Shown one piece after another: positions 6,667 through 14,382 of a stretch of DNA of 22,893 nucleotides. Within the stretch, counting starts at the first letter, position 1; the number at the start of each line of letters is the position of its first letter. The DNA comes from Lentimicrobiaceae bacterium (GTDB lineage: Bacteria; Bacteroidota; Bacteroidia; Bacteroidales; SKPS01), in NCBI GenBank assembly GCA_007119395.1, contig SKPS01000154.1, forward strand, positions 1 to 22,893, written 5' to 3'. The notes under the pieces were generated by a model. The model did not search any database. It was not told where the DNA came from and saw nothing but the letters and a program-made list of their open reading frames with translations. The translations under genes and the position numbers were made by a program.

Positions 6667-7479
6667 ATGCTACATTTCAGAACATATATACATAGAGATT
6701 CCTCTGAATGGGTTGTTTTCATCCACGGTGCCGGAGGAAGTTCGGCGGTATGGTACAAGCAGATACAGGCTTACGCACGCCATTTTAATCTGTTGTTAAT
6801 TGACCTCAGGGGGCACGGCAACTCAGCCGATGGTCCTACGCTGAAGCGGTTCGATTATTCGTTTGAGTCAATTGCCCTCGATGTGGCAGAAGTTCTTGAC
6901 CACCTGGAGATCAAACAGGCTCATTTCGTGGGGGTCTCTCTGGGAACCATCGTGATCCGGAAGTTTGCTGAGATCAGATCAGCCTACGTGAAGTCGATGA
7001 TCATGGTGGGGGCCATCACAGAGATGAACCTGAAATCGCGCTTTCTTGTTCGCCTGGGCAGGATGTTCAGGCATGTGATGCCTCCCATGTGGCTATACAG
7101 ACTCTTCGCCTTTATTATTATGCCGATGGACCAGGCAGGCGAATCTCGAAATGTTTTTATCCGTGAGGCCCAAAAGCTTGCCAAGCAGGAGTTCATTCGT
7201 TGGTTTAAACTCACACACCGCATGACTGCCAAATTGCGAAAGATGGAAGAGAACGACCCGGGTATTCCGATACTGTATGTGATGGGTGAACACGATCATC
7301 TCTTCCTGGAGCCCATCAAACAACGGGTGAACAAGTTTGCCAACCAGTCGCTGGCAGTGGTTGAGAAATGTGGCCATGTGGTGAATATTGAGAAAGCGGC
7401 ACTGTTTAATGATCTGTCGATAGACTACCTAAGAAACAATCAACAGTCAAGGGACCCGATGGAACCCTCTTCTACCTGA
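6667..7479 (+). CDS. Alpha/beta-fold hydrolase
   Basis: This 270-residue cytoplasmic protein of the alpha/beta hydrolase superfamily begins MLHFRTYIHRDSSEW. The oxyanion-hole motif HGAGG is at 20-24, followed by LLLIDLRGHGNS. The nucleophile elbow GVSLG has S91, the acid is D210 in GEHDHLF, and the base is H237 in CGHVVNIE. The cap region (about 120-190) is helical and rather basic. The sequence does not fix the substrate; esterase, lactonase or C-C bond hydrolase activities are all found in this superfamily. The neighbouring genes are unrelated and on the opposite strand, so it is transcribed alone. Confidence 0.88.
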   Translation: MLHFRTYIHRDSSEWVVFIHGAGGSSAVWYKQIQAYARHFNLLLIDLRGHGNSADGPTLKRFDYSFESIALDVAEVLDHLEIKQAHFVGVSLGTIVIRKFAEIRSAYVKSMIMVGAITEMNLKSRFLVRLGRMFRHVMPPMWLYRLFAFIIMPMDQAGESRNVFIREAQKLAKQEFIRWFKLTHRMTAKLRKMEENDPGIPILYVMGEHDHLFLEPIKQRVNKFANQSLAVVEKCGHVVNIEKAALFNDLSIDYLRNNQQSRDPMEPSST

Positions 7480-7591
7480 CCACTCCTTTCTGTCTAACAT
7501 CGAGTGTTTTTGCCCTGTCGGGATTCCGAAAGTGTGATCTGTTTTTAATACGAACCAATGCGTAGCCCTCTTCGGAGTCCATACAACTCAA

Positions 7592-7612
7592 GCTGTTCAG
7601 GATAGGAACAGC
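7592..7612 (-). terminator. Possible weak terminator at the end of rhaD
   Basis: GCTGTTC at 7592-7598 and GAACAGC at 7606-7612 form a 7-bp hairpin that covers the rhaD stop codon. A clear T-run is missing downstream on the minus strand. Confidence 0.3.
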
Positions 7613-8421
7613 CGCTCCAGCTCAGCCATCTGCTGTGCATTCATCCCGGCTGGTTCAAAGCCCGCAGCCCAAGCCTTCAGTAACATTTCGGCACCTTTGT
7701 TGGCCACATCCAGAAAATCAAATGCTTCGGTAATGTCTTTACCGGTAGCCAACACACCATGCTTCTCCCACAAAATGATGTCTCTGTTTTGCAACCCTTC
7801 CATGCTGAGCTTTGCCAGGGTATCAGACCCCGACACAGCATAGGGAGTACAACTGATACCCAAAGGAACAAACACCCGTATTTCGGGGCACAGTTTCCAC
7901 AGCGCATGATTGAACGCCTCTTCATCATTAAACAAAGGGTGATGGCTTAGTAATATCAGCTCGGTACAATGGGTATGCAGCACGGCATGGTGGTCGGGCT
8001 TGTGTTGCTGCAGAAACAGTTGTATCTGCACATGGGATATCAGTTCAGTGGTGGGCCGGAAGTCTTCGGCATTCCCACCCCATAACAGCACATAGCCGTT
8101 GGCTTCGTTGTTGATACGGAGAATACAAGACACCTCTTCTTTGCGGTGGATAAGGTCGCGCAAACGGGCACCGGCACCGGTTACAAAGAGTATGAACCCG
8201 GCTGCTTCAGCCGGAAGAGTGGCACAGGGTACAACGTTACCCCTCTCTGTGAACTGAAAGTCATCTGGCACCAAACTGTTGATTCTGAGCGAAATATTCC
8301 CTGCATTGCGCTCCGCCCAACCCTTCTGCCATAGGTAGCCCGCCACCTCCACAACCTTCTCTACCTCGCTCTTAACAGATTCCGGAAGGTAACCATCATG
8401 ATCTCTTTTGCTGTCTCTCAT
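7597..8421 (-). CDS. rhaD: Rhamnulose-1-phosphate aldolase-like class II aldolase
   Basis: RhaD splits L-rhamnulose 1-phosphate into dihydroxyacetone phosphate and L-lactaldehyde, using zinc. The 274-residue length equals that of E. coli RhaD, and the order of motifs agrees: WQKGWAERNAGNISLR, VTGAG, LLWG, PTTEL, LHTHCTELI, ILWEKHGVLATG, FDFLDVANKGAEML. Predicted zinc ligands are H149, H151 and H221, and the predicted catalytic acid is E126; these match the spacing of the E. coli residues. The frame is open to a TTG at 8466, but that codon lies on the promoter box, so the ATG at 8421 is used. No rhaA, rhaB, regulator or transporter is nearby. A related class II aldolase with another sugar phosphate cannot be excluded. 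Confidence 0.85.
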   Translation of the reverse strand: MRDSKRDHDGYLPESVKSEVEKVVEVAGYLWQKGWAERNAGNISLRINSLVPDDFQFTERGNVVPCATLPAEAAGFILFVTGAGARLRDLIHRKEEVSCILRINNEANGYVLLWGGNAEDFRPTTELISHVQIQLFLQQHKPDHHAVLHTHCTELILLSHHPLFNDEEAFNHALWKLCPEIRVFVPLGISCTPYAVSGSDTLAKLSMEGLQNRDIILWEKHGVLATGKDITEAFDFLDVANKGAEMLLKAWAAGFEPAGMNAQQMAELERLFLS

Positions 8422-8463
8422 CACCCCGGGTGTTTTTTTTGTTTTGATGTGTAAGCCGAACCA

Positions 8464-8471
8464 CAAAGATA
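8464..8471 (-). promoter_or_regulatory. -7 box TATCTTTG for rhaD
   Basis: The minus strand reads TATCTTTG, an exact consensus match about 42 bases before the ATG at 8421. A convincing -33 TTTG is not seen. It fixes the rhaD start downstream of the TTG at 8466. Confidence 0.6.
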
Positions 8472-8561
8472 AAAGAAAAGAAGCTCACCGTTATATTCGT
8501 TGCAGGTAAACGAGAAAGCTGCTTAGCTCAGGTCTGAAGTTTGGTGAAGCACATAGGGCCC

Positions 8562-8603
8562 AAAAAAAGTGAAAGAGGAAACACATGACATGTTTCCTCT
8601 TTC
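8562..8603 (-). terminator. Intrinsic terminator of tRNA-Phe
   Basis: GAAAGAGGAAACA at 8571-8583 and TGTTTCCTCTTTC at 8591-8603 form a 13-bp perfect stem with a 7-base loop. On the minus strand it is followed by AC and seven T (8562-8568). It starts 23 bases after the tRNA 3' end. Confidence 0.88.
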
Positions 8604-8626
8604 GTACTGACTCTTCTATTCGGCAG

Positions 8627-8699
<73 letters not shown>

Positions 8700-8714
8700 C
8701 CACTTTTGTGAGTG

Positions 8715-8746
8715 CAAAATAACAACCTTTTAACGCAACTGCCAAA
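8715..8746 (-). promoter_or_regulatory. Promoter of tRNA-Phe
   Basis: On the minus strand TTTG (8743-8746), a 20-base spacer and TTATTTTG (8715-8722) fit the Bacteroidetes promoter with one mismatch, 16 bases before the mature tRNA 5' end. Confidence 0.65.
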
Positions 8747-8800
8747 TTTTTTTTTCGAAAAGTATGAAGAGCCCCACTCATCTCAAACTGGGGAGGGTAT

Positions 8801-8834
8801 TTTGTGCCTGTGAGTGTTTTGTTCGTTATCTTTG
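8801..8834 (+). promoter_or_regulatory. Promoter of coaX
   Basis: TTTG at 8801-8804, a 22-base spacer and TATCTTTG at 8827-8834 are seen. The -7 box is exact. It lies downstream of the longest possible coaX start (GTG at 8804), which is therefore excluded. Confidence 0.65.
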
Positions 8835-8905
8835 CACGTGAAGAAAGGCCCCGGGTTAGTTTTGTTTTGTTGATGGTGAACTCCCGGATATTTAAAAGAT
8901 GCGTG

Positions 8906-9694
8906 ATGCTCAAAATGGTTGCTGACATAGGGAATACTCGTCAGAAGTTTCATTTCTTCGACGCCAAGGAGCTGATTGGCACTGAGCTGTATGATGGCAT
9001 GGCTGACGGGAGCTGTTTGTTAAAATGGTTTTCCCGGTACGGCATTCCCGACATGGCGGTGGTGAGTGCTGTGGTAAACCGTGAGCTGTTGTTTATGCCC
9101 ACCTTGTTAGCGCATTGCAGGGTGTTGCGCTTTGGCCATCACACGCCGTTGCCCATTGTGAATGGTTACGCTACGCCACACACCCTGGGATTCGACAGGT
9201 TGGCGGCAGCGGTGGGTGGTGCAAGTCTGTTTCCGGGAGAACCGGTGCTGGTGATCGAAGCGGGAACCTGCATTAAGTATGAACTGGTGGTTGACGGTGT
9301 ATATCAGGGAGGTATAATTGCACCAGGCATTCAGATGAAAGCCAAAGCCTTGCATACTTTTACAGCAAAACTTCCGTTGGTAGTACCGGAACCTGACGTT
9401 GAAGTGCCTCTTACCGGTAACACCACAGAGCAGGCTTTGCTCAGCGGAATCGTGAATGTTGCTGTTGCTGCCATGCACTCTATCATTGAAACATACCGCA
9501 AAGAACACCCAACACTCAGAATTGTTATCGGGGGTGGTGACATGAATTATTTTGATAAAAGGTTAAAATATAGCATCTTTGCAGCCCCAAATATTGTTGC
9601 TCAAGGATTGAATGAAATACTCGATTTTAATGAAAATAACACAGAGATTTGGTTTTCTGCTGGTTCTGATGATCGTACTGACACTGCCCCTTAA
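8906..9694 (+). CDS. coaX: Type III pantothenate kinase
   Basis: CoaX phosphorylates pantothenate, the first step of coenzyme A synthesis. From the ATG at 8906 it has 262 residues. The phosphate motif DIGNTRQK is at 7-14 and LGFDRLAAAVGG (G-x-DR) is at about 95-106. The third motif is IEAGTCIKYEL, where E replaces the usual D of DAGT. LTGNTTEQALLSGI and IVIGGGD follow as in the family. The frame is open upstream past the promoter; an ATG at 8873 is possible, but the family starts within about six residues of DxGNT. The 3' end overlaps the next gene by 65-83 bases, and the last 20 or so residues look non-conserved. No type I or II kinase is in view. Confidence 0.9.
   Translation: MLKMVADIGNTRQKFHFFDAKELIGTELYDGMADGSCLLKWFSRYGIPDMAVVSAVVNRELLFMPTLLAHCRVLRFGHHTPLPIVNGYATPHTLGFDRLAAAVGGASLFPGEPVLVIEAGTCIKYELVVDGVYQGGIIAPGIQMKAKALHTFTAKLPLVVPEPDVEVPLTGNTTEQALLSGIVNVAVAAMHSIIETYRKEHPTLRIVIGGGDMNYFDKRLKYSIFAAPNIVAQGLNEILDFNENNTEIWFSAGSDDRTDTAP
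9551..9581 (+). promoter_or_regulatory. Internal promoter for the outer membrane protein operon
   Basis: TTTG at 9551-9554, a 19-base spacer and CATCTTTG at 9574-9581 (one mismatch to TAnnTTTG) lie inside the end of coaX. Transcription would begin about 25-40 bases before the next start codon, allowing that gene and those after it to be expressed without coaX. Confidence 0.45.
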
Positions 9695-10898
9695 GGGGCA
9701 ATCAACCTACGGTTCACCCTATTCCAGGTTTGGCATCGGTGACCTGTACCAGATGGTGAATGGAACGAATGGTGCCATGGGAGGTTTGAAGTATGGCATC
9801 CGGTCCAACTTTCTGGTGAACCCTTCCAATCCTGCATCATATACAGCGTTCAACAAACACCATTTCGTTTTTGATGCAGGGTTAGGCGGGAGCATGGTAA
9901 GAATGCAATCGGGTGAGCAAAGCAGAGACGATGGCCATTTCAATCTTACATCTCTGACATTTGGTGTGCCTCTTAACGACAGGCTGAGTGGTGCCTTTGG
10001 TTTGGTGCCTTACTCTTCGGTGGGTTACGCCATTTCTGACCCTTCGGCTCATCCCGATTTTGGCGGTTACAACACCATTTTTGAAGGGGAGGGAGGGTTG
10101 AACCGTGTGTTTGCCGGTATGGCATACAACATTACTGATGATCTCTCGGTAGGAATGAATCTCAACTACAATTTTGGGGCCTTGGTATACCGTCAAACGG
10201 TCACCTTTGATTCGATCAACTTCTTAAACATCTACTCTGAGCGGTCCCGTTTGTTCAGTGATGTATCATTTGATGCGGGTGTTCATTACAGGTATTTCAT
10301 TGACAGGGAGCGTGATCTCTATGCGGTGGCCGGGCTTTCGGTGGCGCTTCCGGCAGCACTTGGGCTCAGGGAAGACCTGTTGGTTCAAACCTTTCGGTAC
10401 AGTGGTGCCGGCATTATGATTCCTAAAGACACTGTAAATTATCAGCGTGGTGAAAGGGGCAATGTGAAGATCCCTTTGCACCTGGCTACAGGCTTCTCTT
10501 TACAAAGGGGCGACAGGTGGCTGGTTGGTCTCGACCTCTCATTGCAGGATTGGTCGAACTATGAAGCATTCGGTGTCAAGGACTCCTTGTCGCACAGCTT
10601 TCAGGCTGCTGTGGGAGGGCAATACAAGGTTGGCAACCTGTTCCTGCGTGGTGGCCTCAGGTACCATCAAACCTATCTGCAGATCCACAACAACCAACTT
10701 AATGAGTTTGGCATAAGCTTTGGGGTAGGTATACCGGTATTCAACCGTGCCTACAGCATCTCCATGATTAGCACCGGATTCGAACTTGGTCAGAGAGGAA
10801 CCACAGCCGATGGCCTTATCCGTGAACAATTCGCACGCATTTGGTTTAATATCACAATGAATCAGGAGCGTTGGTTCCAAAGAAGAGAATATTTATAA
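9630..10898 (+). CDS. Outer membrane beta-barrel protein (uncharacterised)
   Basis: This 422-residue protein has a signal peptide (MKITQRFGFLLVLMIVLTLPLKGQ, cleaved near 24-26). The mature part starts YGSPYSRFGIGDLYQMVNG and continues with alternating hydrophobic and polar strands rich in G, aromatic residues and N, ending in strand IWFNITMN. The long pattern of amphipathic strands and the NPSNPASYTAF region suggest a barrel related to FadL/OmpP1-like proteins. I infer an outer membrane location but no transported substrate. The ATG at 9612 is an alternative start, but the one at 9630 gives a cleaner signal peptide. It lies 23 bases before the TPR lipoprotein gene, and the order coaX-barrel-TPR-LptC is, from memory, conserved in Bacteroidetes. 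Confidence 0.82.
   Translation: MKITQRFGFLLVLMIVLTLPLKGQSTYGSPYSRFGIGDLYQMVNGTNGAMGGLKYGIRSNFLVNPSNPASYTAFNKHHFVFDAGLGGSMVRMQSGEQSRDDGHFNLTSLTFGVPLNDRLSGAFGLVPYSSVGYAISDPSAHPDFGGYNTIFEGEGGLNRVFAGMAYNITDDLSVGMNLNYNFGALVYRQTVTFDSINFLNIYSERSRLFSDVSFDAGVHYRYFIDRERDLYAVAGLSVALPAALGLREDLLVQTFRYSGAGIMIPKDTVNYQRGERGNVKIPLHLATGFSLQRGDRWLVGLDLSLQDWSNYEAFGVKDSLSHSFQAAVGGQYKVGNLFLRGGLRYHQTYLQIHNNQLNEFGISFGVGIPVFNRAYSISMISTGFELGQRGTTADGLIREQFARIWFNITMNQERWFQRREYL
9685..9700. repeat. 16-bp perfect palindrome over the coaX stop codon
   Basis: TGCCCCTTAAGGGGCA is its own reverse complement. It contains the coaX TAA (9692-9694) and also encodes part of the signal peptide of the overlapping outer membrane protein gene (PLKGQ). 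It could pair as a cruciform, fold weakly in RNA, or be a protein site. Confidence 0.6.
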
Positions 10899-10921
10899 AC
10901 ACACAATAAAACACACGAATC

Positions 10922-12394
10922 ATGAAAGCAGGCTTTCTGACAATCTTTTTACAAGTGGCTCTGAGCACAGCAATTTTTGCGTCATGTTCAACCACTACGG
11001 CCGTAACAGACCGAACCCCAGACCATACGACAGAACAGGCTGGGGTCACCGCTCAACTCCCAACAGGTGTTGAGATGAACGGAGACATCAATGAGTTGCA
11101 TGCTCCGGATACTCCCGATAAGATTCCAACCTACGGTGAAGACAGTGCACAGTGCGTGATGAGCTATTACCTCTATCGCCAATCGTTTCGCGATTGGGAA
11201 AATTCGGGTGACATGTTCTATTTTCAGGATTTGTTGCCTTACTGGACCTACGTGTTTACCAGTTGCCCCGGGTTTCGGCTAAACACCTTTATCAACGGCG
11301 CAAGGATCTATGAGCACAGAATCTCTTTGTTGCCTCATAATGAGCGTCAACCTGCCATTGACACCCTGCTGATGATCTTCGATGAACGCATTAAGTACTT
11401 CGGCAACGAAGCCGTTGTGTTGGGTCTTAAAGCCGTTGCCATGGTACAGCATATGCCTGAAAATACCAAGGAGGTGTATGAAGTGCTCAAGCGGGTGGCG
11501 GAGTTGAAAAAGCTGAATACCCCGAACCACCTGATGGTGTTCTATATGCAATATGCTGTGCGTTATTACGAAGAGGGTGGTATTCCATTGAGTGAACTCA
11601 TCAATGTTTACATAGAGGTGGATGGTATTGCCCGCCACAACATTTCGCTGAACAACGCCTCCAGCCCTGAGTACAGGGAGTCCATTGAGCGTATCGAGCA
11701 GCTTATGCTTGACTACCTTGATTGCAATGTGATGCAGGATGTGTTTATGCCTCAGTTTCTTGCCGACAGCACCAATGTGGAATTGTGCAGGAGGATCATG
11801 GGTTTGATGGCGTACAACCAGTGTTATCAGCAACCAGTTTTCAGGCGCACCCTGAACCAGTTGAACCGTTTGGATCCCACTCCCAGACTGCTGATGTTTC
11901 AAGGTAACCTGTTCTCCAGCGAAGGGAATTACGAAGAGGCACTGACAGCCTTTAAAAAGGCTTTGAAAGGGTTCAAAGAGGATCAGATTGATGACCGTTA
12001 CGAGGCACACATGAAGAAGGCTGAGATATACCTCCTGCAAAGGCAGTATCAGAATGCAAGGGCTTCTGCCATGCGTGCACTGGGCGTAAAACCCGACGAT
12101 GCAGAAGCCAATTTGATGCTGGGCAACATTTATCTGCAAGGGAGAGAAACATGTGGCTCTTCGTTCGATGCACAACATTCGGGTGCCTGGGCTGCATTCG
12201 ACAGATTCCAAAGAGCCAGAAACCTCTCAACTAACCAATCAGTGCAAAACAGAGCTACTGAAGGGATCCAGCAGGCGCGGAGCCGGTTCCCGTTAACGAG
12301 AGATATCTTCTTCAACAACAGAACACTTGGACAAACCTTTACTGCACCGTGCTGGATCAATGAAACGGTTACGGTAAGGGCTTCAGATCAGTAG
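10922..12394 (+). CDS. TPR-repeat lipoprotein, envelope-associated
   Basis: This 490-residue protein is a predicted lipoprotein: a basic/hydrophobic N-terminus ends IFASC with the lipid-bearing cysteine at 22 (F at -3 is a mild deviation). A low-complexity linker (about 25-70) and a long helical region follow. TPR-type helical pairs are clear at about 322-350 (LLMFQGNLFSSEGNYEEALTAFKKAL) and 361-405 (AHMKKAEIYLLQRQYQNARASAMRAL, DAEANLMLGNIYLQG). The C-terminal part (CGSSFDAQHSGAWAAFDRFQRA...PCWINETVTVRAS) is typical of a Bacteroidetes TPR family. The gene lies between an outer membrane barrel and an LptC-like gene, which suggests a scaffold role in envelope assembly; this is inference. Confidence 0.8.
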   Translation: MKAGFLTIFLQVALSTAIFASCSTTTAVTDRTPDHTTEQAGVTAQLPTGVEMNGDINELHAPDTPDKIPTYGEDSAQCVMSYYLYRQSFRDWENSGDMFYFQDLLPYWTYVFTSCPGFRLNTFINGARIYEHRISLLPHNERQPAIDTLLMIFDERIKYFGNEAVVLGLKAVAMVQHMPENTKEVYEVLKRVAELKKLNTPNHLMVFYMQYAVRYYEEGGIPLSELINVYIEVDGIARHNISLNNASSPEYRESIERIEQLMLDYLDCNVMQDVFMPQFLADSTNVELCRRIMGLMAYNQCYQQPVFRRTLNQLNRLDPTPRLLMFQGNLFSSEGNYEEALTAFKKALKGFKEDQIDDRYEAHMKKAEIYLLQRQYQNARASAMRALGVKPDDAEANLMLGNIYLQGRETCGSSFDAQHSGAWAAFDRFQRARNLSTNQSVQNRATEGIQQARSRFPLTRDIFFNNRTLGQTFTAPCWINETVTVRASDQ

Positions 12395-12397
12395 TCA

Positions 12398-12991
12398 ATG
12401 GATTCAGAACCCTTCTCTTCAGCCAGGATGCTGAAAGCAATCGGCACCATCATGTGTACAGGCATGGTGGTGCTGTTTTCTTGCACAAACCATCCTGATG
12501 ACGTGAAAGCAGCAACCCGGCACAAAGACCTGCCCATTGAGTGGGCAGAGGATGTCACCATTCGGTACAGTGATCACGGAGAACAGAAGGTGTATATGTT
12601 TGCCCCTAAACTTGAGAAATACCAGCAGGAGGGTGAAACGTTCACACTGATGCCGGATGGTATCAAAGCCATCTTCTATGACTCTGCCATGCATGAACAA
12701 TCGAGTATTGTGGCAGGGTATGCTGCAGAATACCCCGCCAAAAGAACCGTGGAAGCCAGATACGATGTAAGGGTGGTGAATGAAGTGGGTGACACCCTCT
12801 TTACGGAAGCCCTCACCTGGGACCGACCCAAGCAACTCATCCATACCGATGCCGCAGTGAAGATTGTAACACATGAAAATGAAGTGATTTATGGTGAAAA
12901 CGGGATGGAAGCCGATGAACGTTTTAAACGATGGCGTATCAGAAGCGTCAGAGAATCAACCTTGATTATCAGAGAACATGACGAAGAGTAA
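12398..12991 (+). CDS. lptC: LptC-like LPS export lipoprotein
   Basis: LptC lies on the periplasmic face of the inner membrane and passes lipopolysaccharide from LptBFG to LptA. This 197-residue protein has an N-terminal hydrophobic segment ending LFSC (cysteine 29), so it looks lipid-anchored. After it comes one LptC-type beta-jellyroll region: P-EWAEDVTIRYSDHGEQKVYMFAPKLEKYQ, then SSIVAGYAAEYPAKRTVEARYDVRVVN, then TEALTWDRPKQLIHTDAAVKI, and ENGMEAD. The pattern of paired strands with T-A-A--- and L-W fits the family. It starts three bases after the TPR stop; an ATG at 12428 would give a shorter signal. Other lpt genes are not in the window. Confidence 0.82.
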   Translation: MDSEPFSSARMLKAIGTIMCTGMVVLFSCTNHPDDVKAATRHKDLPIEWAEDVTIRYSDHGEQKVYMFAPKLEKYQQEGETFTLMPDGIKAIFYDSAMHEQSSIVAGYAAEYPAKRTVEARYDVRVVNEVGDTLFTEALTWDRPKQLIHTDAAVKIVTHENEVIYGENGMEADERFKRWRIRSVRESTLIIREHDEE

Positions 12992-13000
12992 AAAATTGCA

Positions 13001-13008
13001 TAACTTTG
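13001..13008 (+). promoter_or_regulatory. -7 box TAACTTTG before the CNNM/CBS gene
   Basis: This is an exact TAnnTTTG match, about 20 bases before the ATG at 13029 and just after the lptC stop. No -33 TTTG is clear. It may give the CBS gene separate expression. Confidence 0.5.
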
Positions 13009-13028
13009 TTTGGTAATAAACCATTACG

Positions 13029-14294
13029 ATGGATCATCACATCATATTGCTGCTAACCATACTACTCTCAGCCTTCTTTTCAGGGATGGAGATCGCCTTT
13101 TTCAGCAGTAACAAACTAAAAATTGAGATGCAAAACCAGAAAGGAACCATCAGCGGGAAGATCTTCGGACGGTTTCTGCATCGTCCATCAACCCTCATCG
13201 CCACCTTACTGATCGGAAACAATATAGCCCTGGTTATTTATGGCATTGCTGCAGCGGCCTTCCTCACCCCCTGGCTTCACCAACTGTTTCCCGCCACCTT
13301 GCAGTCTGACAGCCTCCTGATGATTATGCAAACACTGGCTGCCACCTTGGTGATCCTTGTTACCGCTGAGTTTATCCCCAAGGTGCTCTTTCGTATCAAC
13401 CCCAATGGTGTACTCAACCTGTTCGCCGTTCCAGTTATCATCTTTCATTACCTCTTTTACCCTTTTGCCCGACTCTTTGTGGCCCTCTCGGGAGCCCTGA
13501 TGAAATATTTTACCGGCATTGCCATTCAGGATGAAAAGTACGCTTTCAGCACCCTGGATCTCGACAACTACCTGATGGAGTTCTCTCAAGACAACGAAGA
13601 CGAACCGGCTTACGAGGATGAAATCCAGATGATACAGAACGCCATGGATTTCAGAACCGTGAAATTGCGCGACTGTCTCGTGCCAAGAACGGAAATTGTG
13701 GCCATCGAACTCAACGACCCGATCCCGTTGCTGAACAGAACCTTCCTCGAATCAGGGCACTCAAAAGTGCTTGTGTACAAAGATCATATAGACAACATCA
13801 TAGGCTATACCCATGCCTACGACCTGTTTGAAGACCCCGTTTCGATCAGCAACATATTGCGACCGGTGATCATTGTACCTGAATCGATGCAAGCCAACAA
13901 AATGATGGAGCGGTTTATCAAGGAGCGTAAAAGCATTGGCGTGGTGGTGGATGAATTCGGAGGTACTGCGGGCATCATCACCCTGGAAGATGTGATTGAA
14001 GAGATTTTCGGGGAGATTGAAGATGAGTTTGATACCTCAGAGTTGTTCGAAAAGCAGATGGCCCCTGACGAGTATGTATTCGAGGCCAGGTTGGAGATCG
14101 ACTACCTGAATGAAAAATACGATCTGGGCATTGTGGAATCAGAGGAGTACAATACCCTTGCCGGCTTTATCCTGCATCACCATGAACACATCCCCGCTGA
14201 AGGGGATGAAATCAGAATCTCACCTTTTCTGTTCACCGTGATTGACGCCAGTGAAACACGCCTGATCAAAGTAAGAATGAAGGTCTTGGAATGA
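13029..14294 (+). CDS. CNNM/CBS/CorC-type membrane protein (GldE-like)
   Basis: This 421-residue protein of the hemolysin/CorC family has three parts. The first is a DUF21/CNNM transmembrane domain (about 1-175) starting LLTILLSAFFSGMEIAFFSSNKLKIE, with LIGNNIALVIYG and TAEFIPKVLFR. The second is a CBS pair (about 200-330: MIQNAMDFRTVKLRDCLVPRTEIVAIE, then VVVDEFGGTAGIITLEDVIEEIFGEIEDEFD). The third is a CorC_HlyC domain (about 340-421: ARLEIDYLNEKYDLGIVESEEYNTLAGFIL). Family members are linked to divalent cation transport or membrane maintenance. The Bacteroidetes member GldE is named from gliding motility, but such genes also occur in non-gliders, and no other gld gene is here. Its place between lptC and the isomerase fits an envelope role. 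Confidence 0.87.
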   Translation: MDHHIILLLTILLSAFFSGMEIAFFSSNKLKIEMQNQKGTISGKIFGRFLHRPSTLIATLLIGNNIALVIYGIAAAAFLTPWLHQLFPATLQSDSLLMIMQTLAATLVILVTAEFIPKVLFRINPNGVLNLFAVPVIIFHYLFYPFARLFVALSGALMKYFTGIAIQDEKYAFSTLDLDNYLMEFSQDNEDEPAYEDEIQMIQNAMDFRTVKLRDCLVPRTEIVAIELNDPIPLLNRTFLESGHSKVLVYKDHIDNIIGYTHAYDLFEDPVSISNILRPVIIVPESMQANKMMERFIKERKSIGVVVDEFGGTAGIITLEDVIEEIFGEIEDEFDTSELFEKQMAPDEYVFEARLEIDYLNEKYDLGIVESEEYNTLAGFILHHHEHIPAEGDEIRISPFLFTVIDASETRLIKVRMKVLE

Positions 14295-14323
14295 TTTCTT
14301 TCTGATTTGTAGCATGGTTTCGC

Positions 14324-14353
14324 TTTGTTATTTCATAATGTTGTGTATTTTTG
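14324..14353 (+). promoter_or_regulatory. Promoter of the peptidyl-prolyl isomerase gene
   Basis: TTTG at 14324-14327, an 18-base spacer and TATTTTTG at 14346-14353 match the consensus. The start ATG at 14383 follows about 30 bases downstream. Confidence 0.7.
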
Positions 14354-14382
14354 CACCTCAATTTTCTTAAACATATGTTTCT

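Noticed and set aside
11279..12211. 310-codon minus-strand reading frame
   Set aside because: It is antisense to the TPR lipoprotein gene, which has a lipobox, TPR pattern and operon context; the antisense product is H- and Q-rich without motifs.
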